Source: Pontibacillus yanchengensis (GTDB lineage: Bacteria; Bacillota; Bacilli; Bacillales; BH030062). Taken from it: a DNA stretch of 64,000 nt. Below the pieces are notes generated by a model that saw only the letters and a list, made by a program, of their open reading frames with translations, made no database searches and was not told the origin of the DNA. Each line of letters starts with the position of its first letter. The first letter of the stretch is position 1. This document shows positions 43,964 through 52,502 of this stretch, in pieces. The translations under genes were made by a program, and so were the position numbers. The stretch lies in contig NZ_WMEU01000002.1 of assembly GCF_009856295.1 (NCBI RefSeq), positions 310,001-374,000 of the forward strand, read 5' to 3'.

Positions 43964-45322
43964 ATGTCAACAGTAGCTTTTCATACATTAGGTTGTAAAG
44001 TAAACCATTATGAAACAGAAGCGATTTGGAATTTGTTTAAAGAAGAAGGATACGAGCGTGTTGAATTTGATCATCAAGCAGATGTGTATGTAATCAACAC
44101 ATGTACTGTAACGAATACAGGGGATAAGAAAAGTCGTCAAATGATTCGTCGTGCTATTCGTAAAAATGATAATGCGGTTATATGCGTAACAGGTTGTTAT
44201 GCTCAAACTTCCCCAGCTGAAATTATGGAGATTCCAGGTGTGGATATTGTAGTAGGTACACAGGATCGTAAGAAGATGCTAGATTATATTGAACAGTTTA
44301 AAGAGGAGCGTCAACCAATTAATGGCGTCTCAAATATCATGAAAACACGTATATTCGAGGAAATGGATGTGCCAGCATTCACAGACAGAACTCGTGCGTC
44401 ACTTAAAATACAAGAAGGCTGTAATAACTTCTGTACATTTTGCATCATCCCTTGGGCACGTGGTCTAATGCGTTCAAGAGATCCTGAAGATGTCATTCAG
44501 CAAGCGCAACAACTTGTAGACGCTGGTTATAAAGAAATCGTATTAACTGGTATTCACACGGGTGGTTATGGTGAAGATATGAAAGAATATAACTTAGCCA
44601 AGCTATTACGTGAGTTGGACGAGCGTGTTAATGGCCTTAAACGAATTCGCATATCATCTATTGAAGCTAGTCAAATTACGGATGAAGTAATAGAGGTTTT
44701 GAATGACTCAGATAAGATTGTTCGACACCTTCATATCCCTCTACAGTCAGGTTCCAATACAGTGTTAAAACGCATGCGTCGTAAGTACACAACCGAGTAT
44801 TATAAAGAACGTATTGATCGAATTAAAAAAGCTCTTCCTGGATTAGCCATTACATCAGACGTAATTGTTGGTTTCCCAGGTGAAACAGAAGAAGAGTTCA
44901 TGGAAACATACCGATACATTCAAGAAATTGGTTATTCAGAGTTGCATGTGTTTCCTTACTCCAAACGAACTGGTACACCAGCAGCTCGTATGGATGACCA
45001 AGTAGATGATGTAATCAAAAATGAACGAGTTCATCAATTGATTGAATTATCAAATCAACAAGCAAAAGAATATGCTTCCACCTATGAAGGTGAAGTGCTA
45101 GAAGTAATCCCTGAAGAAAAGTTCAAAGATGATGAAAACGATCGTCGTTATGTAGGGTACACAGATAACTATCTTAAGGTGATTTTTGAAGCAGATGAAG
45201 AAATGATTGGAGAAATTGTACGGGTGAAAATTACACACGCTGGTTATCCTTATAATGCAGGAGAATTTGTACGTGTATTAGATGCCCCTAATCTGAACGA
45301 GAAGATAAAAATGTCTTCCTAA
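43964..45322 (+). CDS. mtaB: tRNA t6A37 methylthiotransferase MtaB (YqeV)
   Basis: MtaB is a radical SAM enzyme that adds methylthio to t6A37 in tRNA. The 452-residue protein has the UPF0004 domain with TLGCKVNHYETE and CTVTN, and CYAQ (auxiliary cluster cysteines). The radical SAM triad CNNFCTFC is at 153, 157 and 160, and the TRAM domain is at the end. GAGGTGACG precedes the ATG. A C-rich stem-loop terminator follows. Confidence 0.96.
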   Translation: MSTVAFHTLGCKVNHYETEAIWNLFKEEGYERVEFDHQADVYVINTCTVTNTGDKKSRQMIRRAIRKNDNAVICVTGCYAQTSPAEIMEIPGVDIVVGTQDRKKMLDYIEQFKEERQPINGVSNIMKTRIFEEMDVPAFTDRTRASLKIQEGCNNFCTFCIIPWARGLMRSRDPEDVIQQAQQLVDAGYKEIVLTGIHTGGYGEDMKEYNLAKLLRELDERVNGLKRIRISSIEASQITDEVIEVLNDSDKIVRHLHIPLQSGSNTVLKRMRRKYTTEYYKERIDRIKKALPGLAITSDVIVGFPGETEEEFMETYRYIQEIGYSELHVFPYSKRTGTPAARMDDQVDDVIKNERVHQLIELSNQQAKEYASTYEGEVLEVIPEEKFKDDENDRRYVGYTDNYLKVIFEADEEMIGEIVRVKITHAGYPYNAGEFVRVLDAPNLNEKIKMSS

Positions 45323-45331
45323 CGTTGCCCC

Positions 45332-45370
45332 CCCCCTTGCTGTATGATTATTCGGTAAGGGGGTTTATTA
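45332..45370 (+). terminator. Terminator after mtaB
   Basis: CCCCCTT pairs with AAGGGGG, followed by TTTATTAT. The 5' arm is part of a run of seven C at 45330-45336. Confidence 0.75.
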
Positions 45371-45406
45371 TGGTTTAGAAATGAAATGTATTGGTACTAA
45401 GAGTTA

Positions 45407-45431
45407 TAGCATTTTTTTGATGAGAATGCTA
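45407..45431 (+). promoter_or_regulatory. Inverted repeat upstream of deoC
   Basis: TAGCATT, 11-base spacer, AATGCTA, overlapping a TATTAT -10-like hexamer at 45430-45435 and 45 bases before deoC. It may be an operator. The deoC promoter itself lacks a clear -35. Confidence 0.4.
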
Positions 45432-45475
45432 TTATAGAAGAGGTACGTACAACTACGGTTTGAAAGGATGATATA

Positions 45476-46147
45476 ATGGATACAAAAATGGCGAAAATGA
45501 TAGATCATACGCAATTAAAGCCTGATACAAAACAAGAAAAAATAGAACAGATTTGTAAAGAAGCGAAAGAATATGGTTTCGCTTCGGTATGTGTGAATCC
45601 ATACTGGGTACCCCTTTGCTACGATCTTCTAAAAGACACAGATGTGAAAGTATGTACGGTTATCGGATTTCCATTAGGAGCAACAACGACTGAAATGAAA
45701 GCTTATGAAACAAAACAAGCCATCGAAAATGGAGCAACTGAAGTGGATATGGTTATCAATATCGGAGCACTTAAGAGTGAAAAATATGAAGCTGTAAAAG
45801 CTGATATTGAAGCCGTTGTTCGAGCTACTGAAGGAAAAGCTCTTACAAAAGTAATTATTGAAACTTCTCTTCTTTCAGATGACGAGAAAGTTAAAGCTTG
45901 TCAACTAGCTAAGGAAGCAGAAGCAGATTTCGTTAAGACATCTACAGGCTTCTCTGGTGGCGGAGCTACGGTGGAGGATGTACGCCTAATGAGAGAGACT
46001 GTCGGACCTGACATGGGTGTTAAGGCTTCTGGTGGTGTACGTGACCGCGAAGGAGCAGAAGCAGTGATTGAAGCCGGAGCAACTCGTATTGGTGCAAGTG
46101 CAGGGATGCAGATTGTTTCAGGTGGACAAGGCACTTCTGACTACTAA
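45476..46147 (+). CDS. deoC: Deoxyribose-phosphate aldolase DeoC
   Basis: DeoC splits 2-deoxyribose 5-phosphate into acetaldehyde and glyceraldehyde 3-phosphate in deoxynucleoside breakdown. The 223-residue TIM barrel has [10 protein letters not shown] at the start, VCVNPYWV, and the Schiff-base lysine K154 in FVKTSTGF. The second lysine K183 is in [11 protein letters not shown]. subtilis keeps dra with nupC and pdp elsewhere; here it stands alone after mtaB with its own terminator, a placement found in several Bacillaceae. Confidence 0.96.
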   Translation: MDTKMAKMIDHTQLKPDTKQEKIEQICKEAKEYGFASVCVNPYWVPLCYDLLKDTDVKVCTVIGFPLGATTTEMKAYETKQAIENGATEVDMVINIGALKSEKYEAVKADIEAVVRATEGKALTKVIIETSLLSDDEKVKACQLAKEAEADFVKTSTGFSGGGATVEDVRLMRETVGPDMGVKASGGVRDREGAEAVIEAGATRIGASAGMQIVSGGQGTSDY

Positions 46148-46171
46148 TTTAACTGCATACAGTGATAGATC

Positions 46172-46217
46172 AAAAACGTATGGAATTCTCCAATTTTGGA
46201 GCCCATGCGTTTTTATT
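46172..46217 (+). terminator. Terminator after deoC
   Basis: AAAAACGTATGG pairs with CCATGCGTTTTT (one wobble), with inner CTCCA/TGGAG pairing, then TTTT. Confidence 0.88.
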
Positions 46218-47199
46218 TTGTTATTTGAGTTTTATTCATGTACATTTCTGTAATAGAATAGACCGATTCTAGTAGGTAGAAAAAATTGATAGGTGTAGAT
46301 ACTTTTCCCAAATAAGAGGCATAATCTGGAAGACTTGGGTTCGAGATAGTTTGGGGTGGCCCGATGCGTAAAAAGAGTAGGGTTGGGTAGGAAACAACTC
46401 GCTTTCCTGCGGGCGAGCTGGTAAGCGAGTTGTTTCCCACCCACCTATCCTGCCCAGGTATTGCTATCGGACTACGGCATACTTGTTGCTTTATTTGTTA
46501 TGGAGAGCTTACCGAACAATTTAATGTGAAAGCGGACATAGGATGCGTTATTATCTTCAATCAAGACGATTTTCGGTACTCAAAGGACATAGGATACCTT
46601 ATTTGAAGCAAAACACCTTTTATGAAGGGGGATTTAGTTACATAAGGTATCCTGTGTCCGTTAACTGCTATAAACAGCGTTTTTTCAGGAAATAAGAGGT
46701 TATATGTCCGTTAAGATAGAGGAGACATCAATCACCATTGCCATGTATCCGTTTCTCCCAACATCGCAGGAGGTGGCCGTGGAACAAGGAGACTCCCACC
46801 GGAGAAAAAGGTAGGCAAGATCCCACTGAGGGTGTTTTCCCCCGAAGGTAGAATGATTAGGGAAGGTTCGACTAAGATCGTCACATCGTGTGACAACGTC
46901 GAACGACCCTACGTCGTGTAGGGGCCGGCAGGACGCGAGTTGTTCCAGAGGCCACCTTTATTCTAACGAAAGCAACGGAAACATCCCTCTTTTTTAGCAT
47001 TTTCAACTATGATAAGAAGATTATATCGAATCCAAGTCTTCAAGATAATGGGCTATAATGGAACGAGAATTAATAAGAGCAAGAGGGAGGAGATCTTTTT
47101 GTGAATGATACATTGATTTCTATACAAAAAACTAAAAACTTACCATTGTTTGTTAATATCTACGTATTGTCGCTTAGATACAAATATACGAAACTCTTA
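46218..47199. repeat. 980-base repeat-filled gap between deoC and yqeW
   Basis: No convincing gene. From left to right there is a 20-base hairpin at 46385-46442, TATCGGAC at 46465, and AGGACATAGGATAC-type direct and inverse repeats at about 46530-46710. Then come a 24-base copy of 6390-6413 at 46749, the paired-stem module at 46866-46904, a second hairpin at 46907-46923, a copy of GGCCACCTTTATTCTAAC at 46950, and a CCAAGTCTTCAAGATAATGG-type segment at 47032. A 42-codon frame (47101-47229) with GGGAGGAG upstream overlaps the yqeW end and has no known relatives. Confidence 0.75.
46385..46442. repeat. Long hairpin in the deoC-yqeW gap
   Basis: Arms of 20 bases (46385-46404 and 46423-46442) pair with one mismatch, 14 of them without interruption. 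The 18-base loop and inner stem contain an exact inverse copy of 5971-5998. No T run follows, so it is not a standard terminator. Confidence 0.85.
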
Positions 47200-48132
47200 T
47201 CATGTTCTATTTTTACCGTGGATCAGTAAAACGAAAGATGTAAAGTGTCTAAGGAAAGGAAGAACGATAATCGAAGAAAGAACATTAAAAAGTACCGAAA
47301 TATGTGCTAGTTGTTGCATTGGTGAGTTAGCTAACCACCCTGAAATCATTGCCATCTCCTCTAAAAAGGGAGCGAATATCAAAACACCAATCAAATTCAA
47401 CCAAACATGAGCCATAGCTACAAGTTTAGCTTCGTGGTTACTACCAAGAGAGGCGAGCCATGCGGTAATACATGTCCCGATGTTGGCTCCTAGCATGATG
47501 CCGATGGCTGAGGGCATTGTAAACAAGCCTTCATCTAGAAATGACATAGCTATACCTGTTGAAGCAGTCGAAGATTGTATGATGGCAGTTAACAGTGTAC
47601 CAACAGCAATACTTAGCGACGGGAAAAGGTTCGTGAAGGCTAGCATTTCTTGAATAATAGGGAGCTGTTGAATAGGTTCTGCAAGCGTGGAGAAACCATG
47701 TAAAGCCACAAACATTGTACCTAACCCAAATAAGATCCCGCCAGTACCAAATAGTATCGGTTTCTGAAAAAATAATAGAATACAGCCAGTCACTAACAAT
47801 GGCCATATAGGTACTTGATGAGAAAGCGAGAGTAATTCAACAGTAACCGTTGTTCCGATGTTAGCACCTAACATTATTCCAATCGATTGCTTAAACGATA
47901 ATGCACCAACAGCTACCAACCCAACTGTAATAATCATTGTACAAGAACTACTTTGTAATATACCTGTTACGACAATTCCGGTAAGCATTCCTTTGATTGG
48001 ATGATCGGCAAAAAGAGACAGAAGACCTTTCATCCTATGATAAGAAAGCTGATATAAACCGATTCTTAATATGGTCATACCAAATAAAAACATAATGATA
48101 AATACAGCTAAGAGAGTTAGCATATCACCCAT
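47200..48132 (-). CDS. yqeW: Na+/phosphate cotransporter-family membrane protein YqeW
   Basis: This 310-residue integral membrane protein of the NptA/Na-Pi II family has about eight helices. Two inverted QSSS-type repeats are visible: TGILQSSSCTMIITVGLV with MLGANIGTTVT, and TAIIQSSTASTGIAMSF with MLGANIGTCITAW. These form the substrate and sodium site in the family. It lacks the long PhoU-like C-terminal domain of some homologues. The substrate is presumed to be phosphate with sodium. The ATG at 48132 follows AGGGGTG. Confidence 0.9.
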   Translation of the reverse strand: MGDMLTLLAVFIIMFLFGMTILRIGLYQLSYHRMKGLLSLFADHPIKGMLTGIVVTGILQSSSCTMIITVGLVAVGALSFKQSIGIMLGANIGTTVTVELLSLSHQVPIWPLLVTGCILLFFQKPILFGTGGILFGLGTMFVALHGFSTLAEPIQQLPIIQEMLAFTNLFPSLSIAVGTLLTAIIQSSTASTGIAMSFLDEGLFTMPSAIGIMLGANIGTCITAWLASLGSNHEAKLVAMAHVWLNLIGVLIFAPFLEEMAMISGWLANSPMQQLAHISVLFNVLSSIIVLPFLRHFTSFVLLIHGKNRT

Positions 48133-48280
48133 ACTTGTTCACCCCTATATCATCATATGGACAAGGGGATATTTCATGAGTGAATTTTTTAAAACATCTA
48201 GTAATTTATCATTAAATAACAATAATAGATAAAATGTCATTCAAAATCCAAATCCTTATTAATAATCAGTCAGAAAAAAG

Positions 48281-48309
48281 TTGAACTAACCATTGGAATA
48301 TATTATAAT
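48281..48309 (+). promoter_or_regulatory. Strong sigma-A promoter of rpsU-yqeY
   Basis: TTGAAC, 17-base spacer, consensus TATAAT, leaving a leader of about 70 bases before rpsU. Confidence 0.82.
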
Positions 48310-48384
48310 TGCAAAAGGCATATGTCGAGTAAGAACATGTGCAATATTGAAACTGTCTTTTTGCTTTGGAGGGAGGGAAATAGC

Positions 48385-48558
48385 ATGTCAAATAATACTC
48401 GCGTACGTAAAAACGAGAACCTTGAAGATGCTCTTCGTCGCTTCAAGAAAAGTGTATCTAAGAATGGTACACTAGCTGAGTACAAAAAACGTGAACATTA
48501 CGAAAAACCAAGTGTTCGTCGTAAGAAGAAGTCTGAAGCTGCTAGAAAGCGTAAATAA
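48385..48558 (+). CDS. rpsU: 30S ribosomal protein S21
   Basis: This 57-residue, highly basic protein of the small subunit has the body [26 protein letters not shown] followed by [25 protein letters not shown] 48385 follows GGAGGGAGGG; an in-frame ATG 63 bases earlier has no site and would add non-family sequence. In Bacillus S21 affects motility and biofilm through the ribosome pool. It is co-transcribed with yqeY. Confidence 0.97.
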   Translation: MSNNTRVRKNENLEDALRRFKKSVSKNGTLAEYKKREHYEKPSVRRKKKSEAARKRK

Positions 48559-48573
48559 GAGGGTGTAAACTCA

Positions 48574-49020
48574 ATGTCATTACTTGAACGTCTTAATCAA
48601 GATATGAAACAGGCTTTAAAGAGTAAAGATAAAGAAAAGCTTTCCGTTATTCGAATGGTGAAAGCATCTTTGCAAAATGAAGCCTTAAAACTTGGGAAAG
48701 GCGATTTATCTGAGGAAGAAGAATTAACTGTTTTATCTCGTGAGTTAAAACAACGAAAAGATTCCCTCCAGGAGTTTAAAGATGCAGGTCGTGAAGATCT
48801 AGCTGAAAAACAAGTAAGAGAAATTGAAATTATTGAATCATATATGCCTTCTCAGCTTTCTGAAGACGAGCTTGATGAGATCGTAAAAGAAACGATTAGC
48901 GAACTTGGAGCGACTTCTAAGAAAGACATGGGCAAGGTGATGAGTGCTGTTATGCCTAAAGTGAAAGGTAAAGCGGATGGCTCTCAAGTAAATCAACTTG
49001 TACAAAAACATCTATCTTAA
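48574..49020 (+). CDS. yqeY: YqeY, GatB/YqeY domain protein
   Basis: This 148-residue all-helical protein contains the tRNA-tail-binding domain also found at the C-terminus of GatB ([35 protein letters not shown], then [38 protein letters not shown]). Free-standing YqeY is common next to rpsU, but its role is not established. A terminator follows directly. Confidence 0.95.
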   Translation: MSLLERLNQDMKQALKSKDKEKLSVIRMVKASLQNEALKLGKGDLSEEEELTVLSRELKQRKDSLQEFKDAGREDLAEKQVREIEIIESYMPSQLSEDELDEIVKETISELGATSKKDMGKVMSAVMPKVKGKADGSQVNQLVQKHLS

Positions 49021-49022
49021 TA

Positions 49023-49052
49023 AAAAAACCGCCAGTCTGGCGGTTTTTTTGT
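49023..49052 (+). terminator. Terminator after yqeY
   Basis: AAAACCGCCA with its complement, a three-base loop and seven T. Confidence 0.95.
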
Positions 49053-49172
49053 TATCTATATGAAATAGGCGGCTGATGGTAATCCACTTCCTACTCCAGC
49101 GACCTACTTCTAGTGGATTTTATACCCCTTAAGATAATAGTGTGCATAATTGATATATACAAGTTAATTTTT

Positions 49173-49201
49173 TGAAACGTTTTCGTATATCCTATCGTAT
49201 A
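49173..49201 (+). promoter_or_regulatory. Sigma-W-type promoter of yqeZ-floA-yqfB
   Basis: TGAAAC, 17-base spacer, CGTATA: both elements are the exact extracytoplasmic-function sigma-W hexamers of B. subtilis, where yqeZ-yqfA-yqfB belongs to that regulon. The promoter ends 28 bases before the yqeZ start. Confidence 0.85.
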
Positions 49202-49229
49202 TAGGGTTAAGAAAGAAAGGAGGGTGGCA

Positions 49230-50561
49230 ATGAAGAGAACAGCTCGCTTCATCTGGGTACTGTCCTTACTATTACTCGCTTTTCATGCACTAGTTTCACA
49301 TACTATTAGCGCTGAAGGAGAAGGAAAAAAGGTATATGTTGTCCCTGTAGAACAAGCTGTTGAAAAAGGCTTAGCTTCATTTTTAGAACGAAGTGTCAAA
49401 GAAGCTCGTCAAAGTAATGCTGATCATATTATTTTTTCGATTGACACCCCTGGTGGTGCGGTTGATGCAGCTAGCTCCATTGCTAAACTTTTTCAAAATA
49501 TTGAGATTCCAAACACAGCCTTCGTTGAAAAAAATGCGCTTTCAGCAGGTTCCTACATAGCGCTGAATGCGGATCAAATTTATATGACACCAGGCTCCAC
49601 TATGGGGGCAGCGGGTGTGATAACAGGAGACGGAAATGCTGCTAGCAAAAAGGCTCAGTCTAATTGGATTAAAGCCATGCGTAGCGCTGCAGAAACAGGA
49701 GGAAGAGATCCTAAATATGCAGAGGCTATGGCAAATCCAGACATCGATTTACCCAAATATCAGGCAGGAGAAGGAAAGTATCTCACTTTAAGTGCTAATG
49801 AGGCGGTTGAGGTTGGCTATGCAGAAGGTGTTGTGGATGATCGAGCAGCCTTATTAAAGCAATTAAATCTTGAGGATGCAGTGATTGTCGAAACCAGTCC
49901 AACATTTTCGGAACAAATTGCTAGATTGATTACGAATCCTGTAGTTGTACCGATATTATTATCCATCGCAAGTCTAGGTTTCGTTGCAGAACTCTATTCA
50001 CCTGGTTTTGGTGTAGCTGGCATAATGGGATTATTAGCCTTAGTATTGTTTTTCTATGGACATCTCATTGCTGGACTAGCAGGTTATGAAACCATTATCT
50101 TTTTCGCATTAGGAATTATCTGTATTGTCTTAGAGTTATTTGTTCCAGGGGGGATACTCGGTATCATAGGCGTAGGAGCGGTCATCGGATCGTTATTTAT
50201 GACTGGAAATGATATGGGGTATATGGCCATGAGCATTGGGATTGCCTTAATGGTTGCGATTATTGCTTCCGTTGTGCTTTTTAAAACAATGGGATTAGAA
50301 CGTGGATTTCTTAAGAATATTATTTTAAATGATTCCACTTCTACTGAAAAAGGCTACATCTCATCAAAGAATAGACTTGAGCTTATTGGCTTAGAAGGTA
50401 TCACACTAACCCCTTTACGTCCTTCTGGAACAGGTGATTTTGATAATGAGAGAATTGATGTTGTCACTGAAGGTGGATTTATAGAAAAAGGGAAGCGTGT
50501 AAAAGTTGTGAAAACGGAAGGAACTCGCGTCATTGTACGAGAAATCAATAAGGAAGAATAA
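49230..50561 (+). CDS. yqeZ: YqeZ, NfeD-type membrane serine protease
   Basis: This 443-residue protein has a signal peptide (about 1-27) and an extracytoplasmic ClpP-like domain with DTPGGAVDAA and the serine nucleophile in ALSAGSYIAL, followed by a membrane domain of four or five helices (about 228-360). A soluble NfeD OB-fold closes it (EGITLTPLRPSGTGDFDNERIDVVTEGGFIEKGKRVKVVKTEGTRVIV). NfeD proteins pair with flotillins, and floA is the next gene. ATG 49230 follows AAAGGAGGG. It is probably part of the envelope-stress response. Confidence 0.94.
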   Translation: MKRTARFIWVLSLLLLAFHALVSHTISAEGEGKKVYVVPVEQAVEKGLASFLERSVKEARQSNADHIIFSIDTPGGAVDAASSIAKLFQNIEIPNTAFVEKNALSAGSYIALNADQIYMTPGSTMGAAGVITGDGNAASKKAQSNWIKAMRSAAETGGRDPKYAEAMANPDIDLPKYQAGEGKYLTLSANEAVEVGYAEGVVDDRAALLKQLNLEDAVIVETSPTFSEQIARLITNPVVVPILLSIASLGFVAELYSPGFGVAGIMGLLALVLFFYGHLIAGLAGYETIIFFALGIICIVLELFVPGGILGIIGVGAVIGSLFMTGNDMGYMAMSIGIALMVAIIASVVLFKTMGLERGFLKNIILNDSTSTEKGYISSKNRLELIGLEGITLTPLRPSGTGDFDNERIDVVTEGGFIEKGKRVKVVKTEGTRVIVREINKEE

Positions 50562-50579
50562 TTAAGGGGGAAAACAAAT

Positions 50580-51575
50580 ATGACTCCAGAACAGTTTATG
50601 CCAATTATATTGGTAGGGATTATAATAATAGCAGTTGCTGTGCTATTTACGTTTATTCCGGTAATGCTATGGATTAGTGCACTAGCAGCGGGAGTTAAAA
50701 TTAGCATATTTACTCTAATTGGTATGAGATTACGTCGAGTTGTACCAAACCGCGTAATCAACCCACTAATCAAGGCTCACAAAGCCGGAGTGGATGTGAA
50801 TACAAACCAATTAGAGAGTCACTACCTTGCTGGTGGTAATGTGGATCGTGTAGTAAATGCACTAATTGCTGCACAACGTGCAAACATAGAATTAAGCTTC
50901 GAACGAGCAGCTGCTATTGATCTAGCAGGTCGAGATGTATTAGAAGCAGTTCAGATGAGTGTGAATCCAAAAGTAATTGAAACACCATTTATTGCTGGTG
51001 TAGCAATGGATGGTATTGAAGTGAAAGCAAAAGCTCGTATTACAGTACGCGCCAACATTGATCGCCTAGTAGGTGGTGCTGGTGAAGATACAGTTATTGC
51101 CCGTGTCGGAGAAGGAATTGTAAGTACCATTGGTAGCTCTCAAGATCATAATAAAGTATTAGAAAACCCTGATCGTATTTCTCAGAACGTACTAGGAAAA
51201 GGGTTAGATGCAGGTACAGCCTTTGAGATTCTATCTATTGATATTGCTGATATTGATATTGGTAAAAACATTGGTGCAATCCTCCAAACAGATCAAGCAG
51301 AAGCAGATAAAAATATTGCTCAAGCGAAAGCAGAAGAACGTCGTGCAATGGCTGTGGCAACAGAACAAGAGATGCGTGCTCGTGTACAAGAGATGCAAGC
51401 GAAAGTTGTCGAAGCTGAAGCAGAAGTTCCGCAAGCAATGGCAGAAGCACTACGAAGTGGTAATATTGGTGTAATGGATTACTATAATTTGAAAAACATT
51501 CAAGCAGACACTGATATGCGTGATGTGATTGGTAAGATGAATAGTGGTGAAAATGAGGAAGAGGATAAATCTTAA
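50580..51575 (+). CDS. floA: Flotillin-like protein FloA (YqfA)
   Basis: FloA scaffolds functional membrane microdomains and influences membrane fluidity. The 331-residue protein has an N-terminal membrane segment (about 7-48), then a band-7/SPFH-like domain ([36 protein letters not shown]). A long A/E/Q-rich coiled coil follows (about 230-300, [39 protein letters not shown]). The length equals B. subtilis FloA. It shares the sigma-W-type promoter with yqeZ. Confidence 0.96.
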   Translation: MTPEQFMPIILVGIIIIAVAVLFTFIPVMLWISALAAGVKISIFTLIGMRLRRVVPNRVINPLIKAHKAGVDVNTNQLESHYLAGGNVDRVVNALIAAQRANIELSFERAAAIDLAGRDVLEAVQMSVNPKVIETPFIAGVAMDGIEVKAKARITVRANIDRLVGGAGEDTVIARVGEGIVSTIGSSQDHNKVLENPDRISQNVLGKGLDAGTAFEILSIDIADIDIGKNIGAILQTDQAEADKNIAQAKAEERRAMAVATEQEMRARVQEMQAKVVEAEAEVPQAMAEALRSGNIGVMDYYNLKNIQADTDMRDVIGKMNSGENEEEDKS

Positions 51576-51606
51576 TGCCTTTTCCGGTAAGTAAGGAGGC
51601 TTTTGT

Positions 51607-52119
51607 ATGGGTGACATAATTGAAGTGATCATTAGTAATGTTGTCATCATTGGTGGTGTTATCGCTTTTTTATATAATGCCTTTGCTAGTAACAAAAAGA
51701 ATGAAGAAAAAGGTGAAAAAACATCCAAGAATAAACCAATGCCTTCCTTTGGAGGAAACCAAAAGTCAGAACCTTCAACAAATACAAAACAAGAGAACAA
51801 GCCCGAATTACAAACGTTTGCTGAAGCTCAAAAAGAACGTTATGAGGAAATGAAAAAAAGGAAACAAGAATCTACAGATCGCTATGCACATACAGCTCAG
51901 CCAGCAGGGGAAAATGCAGAACATAATGTACTACCAGATAGGCCTAGTGGTGATCAATACAAACGTGATACATTACAGCCTTATAAAAAAGGTTCTGCAC
52001 CGGTTGTTGAAAATATAGACAAGAAACTTTCAAGTAAACGGTTAATGGAAAGTATTGTTATGGCTGAAGTGCTAGGAGCTCCGAGGTCTAAAAAGCCCTA
52101 TGGATCAAAAATAAAATAA
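51607..52119 (+). CDS. yqfB: YqfB-like membrane-anchored protein
   Basis: This 170-residue protein has an N-terminal helix (about 5-27), a long K/E/Q/N-rich, probably disordered middle and a conserved-looking C-terminus SKRLMESIVMAEVLGAPRSKKPYGSKIK. It takes the place of B. subtilis yqfB, the third gene of the sigma-W yqeZ-floA-yqfB operon, whose function is unknown. TAAGGAGG precedes the ATG. A terminator follows. Confidence 0.82.
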   Translation: MGDIIEVIISNVVIIGGVIAFLYNAFASNKKNEEKGEKTSKNKPMPSFGGNQKSEPSTNTKQENKPELQTFAEAQKERYEEMKKRKQESTDRYAHTAQPAGENAEHNVLPDRPSGDQYKRDTLQPYKKGSAPVVENIDKKLSSKRLMESIVMAEVLGAPRSKKPYGSKIK

Positions 52120-52129
52120 AAGCAATAAG

Positions 52130-52167
52130 AAAGCACGAAATGTAGTGATACATTTCGTGCTTTTTTC
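52130..52167 (+). terminator. Terminator after yqfB
   Basis: Perfect 14-base stem AAAGCACGAAATGT with its complement, then six T. Confidence 0.94.
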
Positions 52168-52174
52168 ATACACA
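52147..52174 (+). promoter_or_regulatory. Possible sigma-E promoter of yqfC-yqfD, overlapping a terminator
   Basis: GATACAT, 13-base spacer, CATACACA resembles sigma-E elements. yqfC and yqfD are mother-cell genes in B. subtilis. The -35 falls inside the terminator stem, and the spacer is a base short. Confidence 0.35.
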
Positions 52175-52198
52175 TGTATGAGAGAGGGGGCGGAGCTG

Positions 52199-52483
52199 AT
52201 GAACAAATGGCAGCAAAGAATAGGGAGTTGGATTGCACAACATTTAGATTTACCATCTGATGTTATTCTTGAACTTCCTAGAATCACGACAATTGGTCAA
52301 ATACATGCCTACATAGAAAATCATAAAGGTCTACTCATCTTTTCAGAGCAAGAACTCCGCTTAAAACTAAAACAAGGTCAATTGAAGATAACTGGTAAAA
52401 ATTTTGTCCTTCGAATGATGCTACCTGAAGAAATCTTACTTGAAGGTACGATAGAAAATATATCATTTATTGACCAAAACTAG
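52199..52483 (+). CDS. yqfC: Sporulation protein YqfC
   Basis: This 94-residue YabP/YqfC-family protein (B. subtilis YqfC: 93) has the family pattern PSDVILELPRITTIGQIHAYIENHKGLLIFSEQELRLKLKQGQLKITG, ending LPEEILLEGTIENISF. It is a predicted mother-cell protein, and the fold resembles other YabP proteins needed for spore assembly. ATG 52199 follows GGGGGCGGAG; an upstream in-frame start lies in the terminator. It lies 19 bases before yqfD. Confidence 0.93.
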   Translation: MNKWQQRIGSWIAQHLDLPSDVILELPRITTIGQIHAYIENHKGLLIFSEQELRLKLKQGQLKITGKNFVLRMMLPEEILLEGTIENISFIDQN

Positions 52484-52502
52484 TGATATCTAGGAGGCAT
52501 AT

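Noticed and set aside
46218-47199. CRISPR array or insertion sequence in the large repeat gap
   Set aside because: Repeats are few, unequal and mosaic, without regular spacers. No transposase frame or terminal inverted repeats with target duplications were found.
47150-47410. Rightward 86-codon frame near the end of yqeW
   Set aside because: It lies mostly antisense to conserved membrane motifs of yqeW and has no ribosome site.
50354-50773. Leftward 139-codon frame across yqeZ and floA
   Set aside because: It spans the end of one conserved gene and the start of the next on the opposite strand; no family features.
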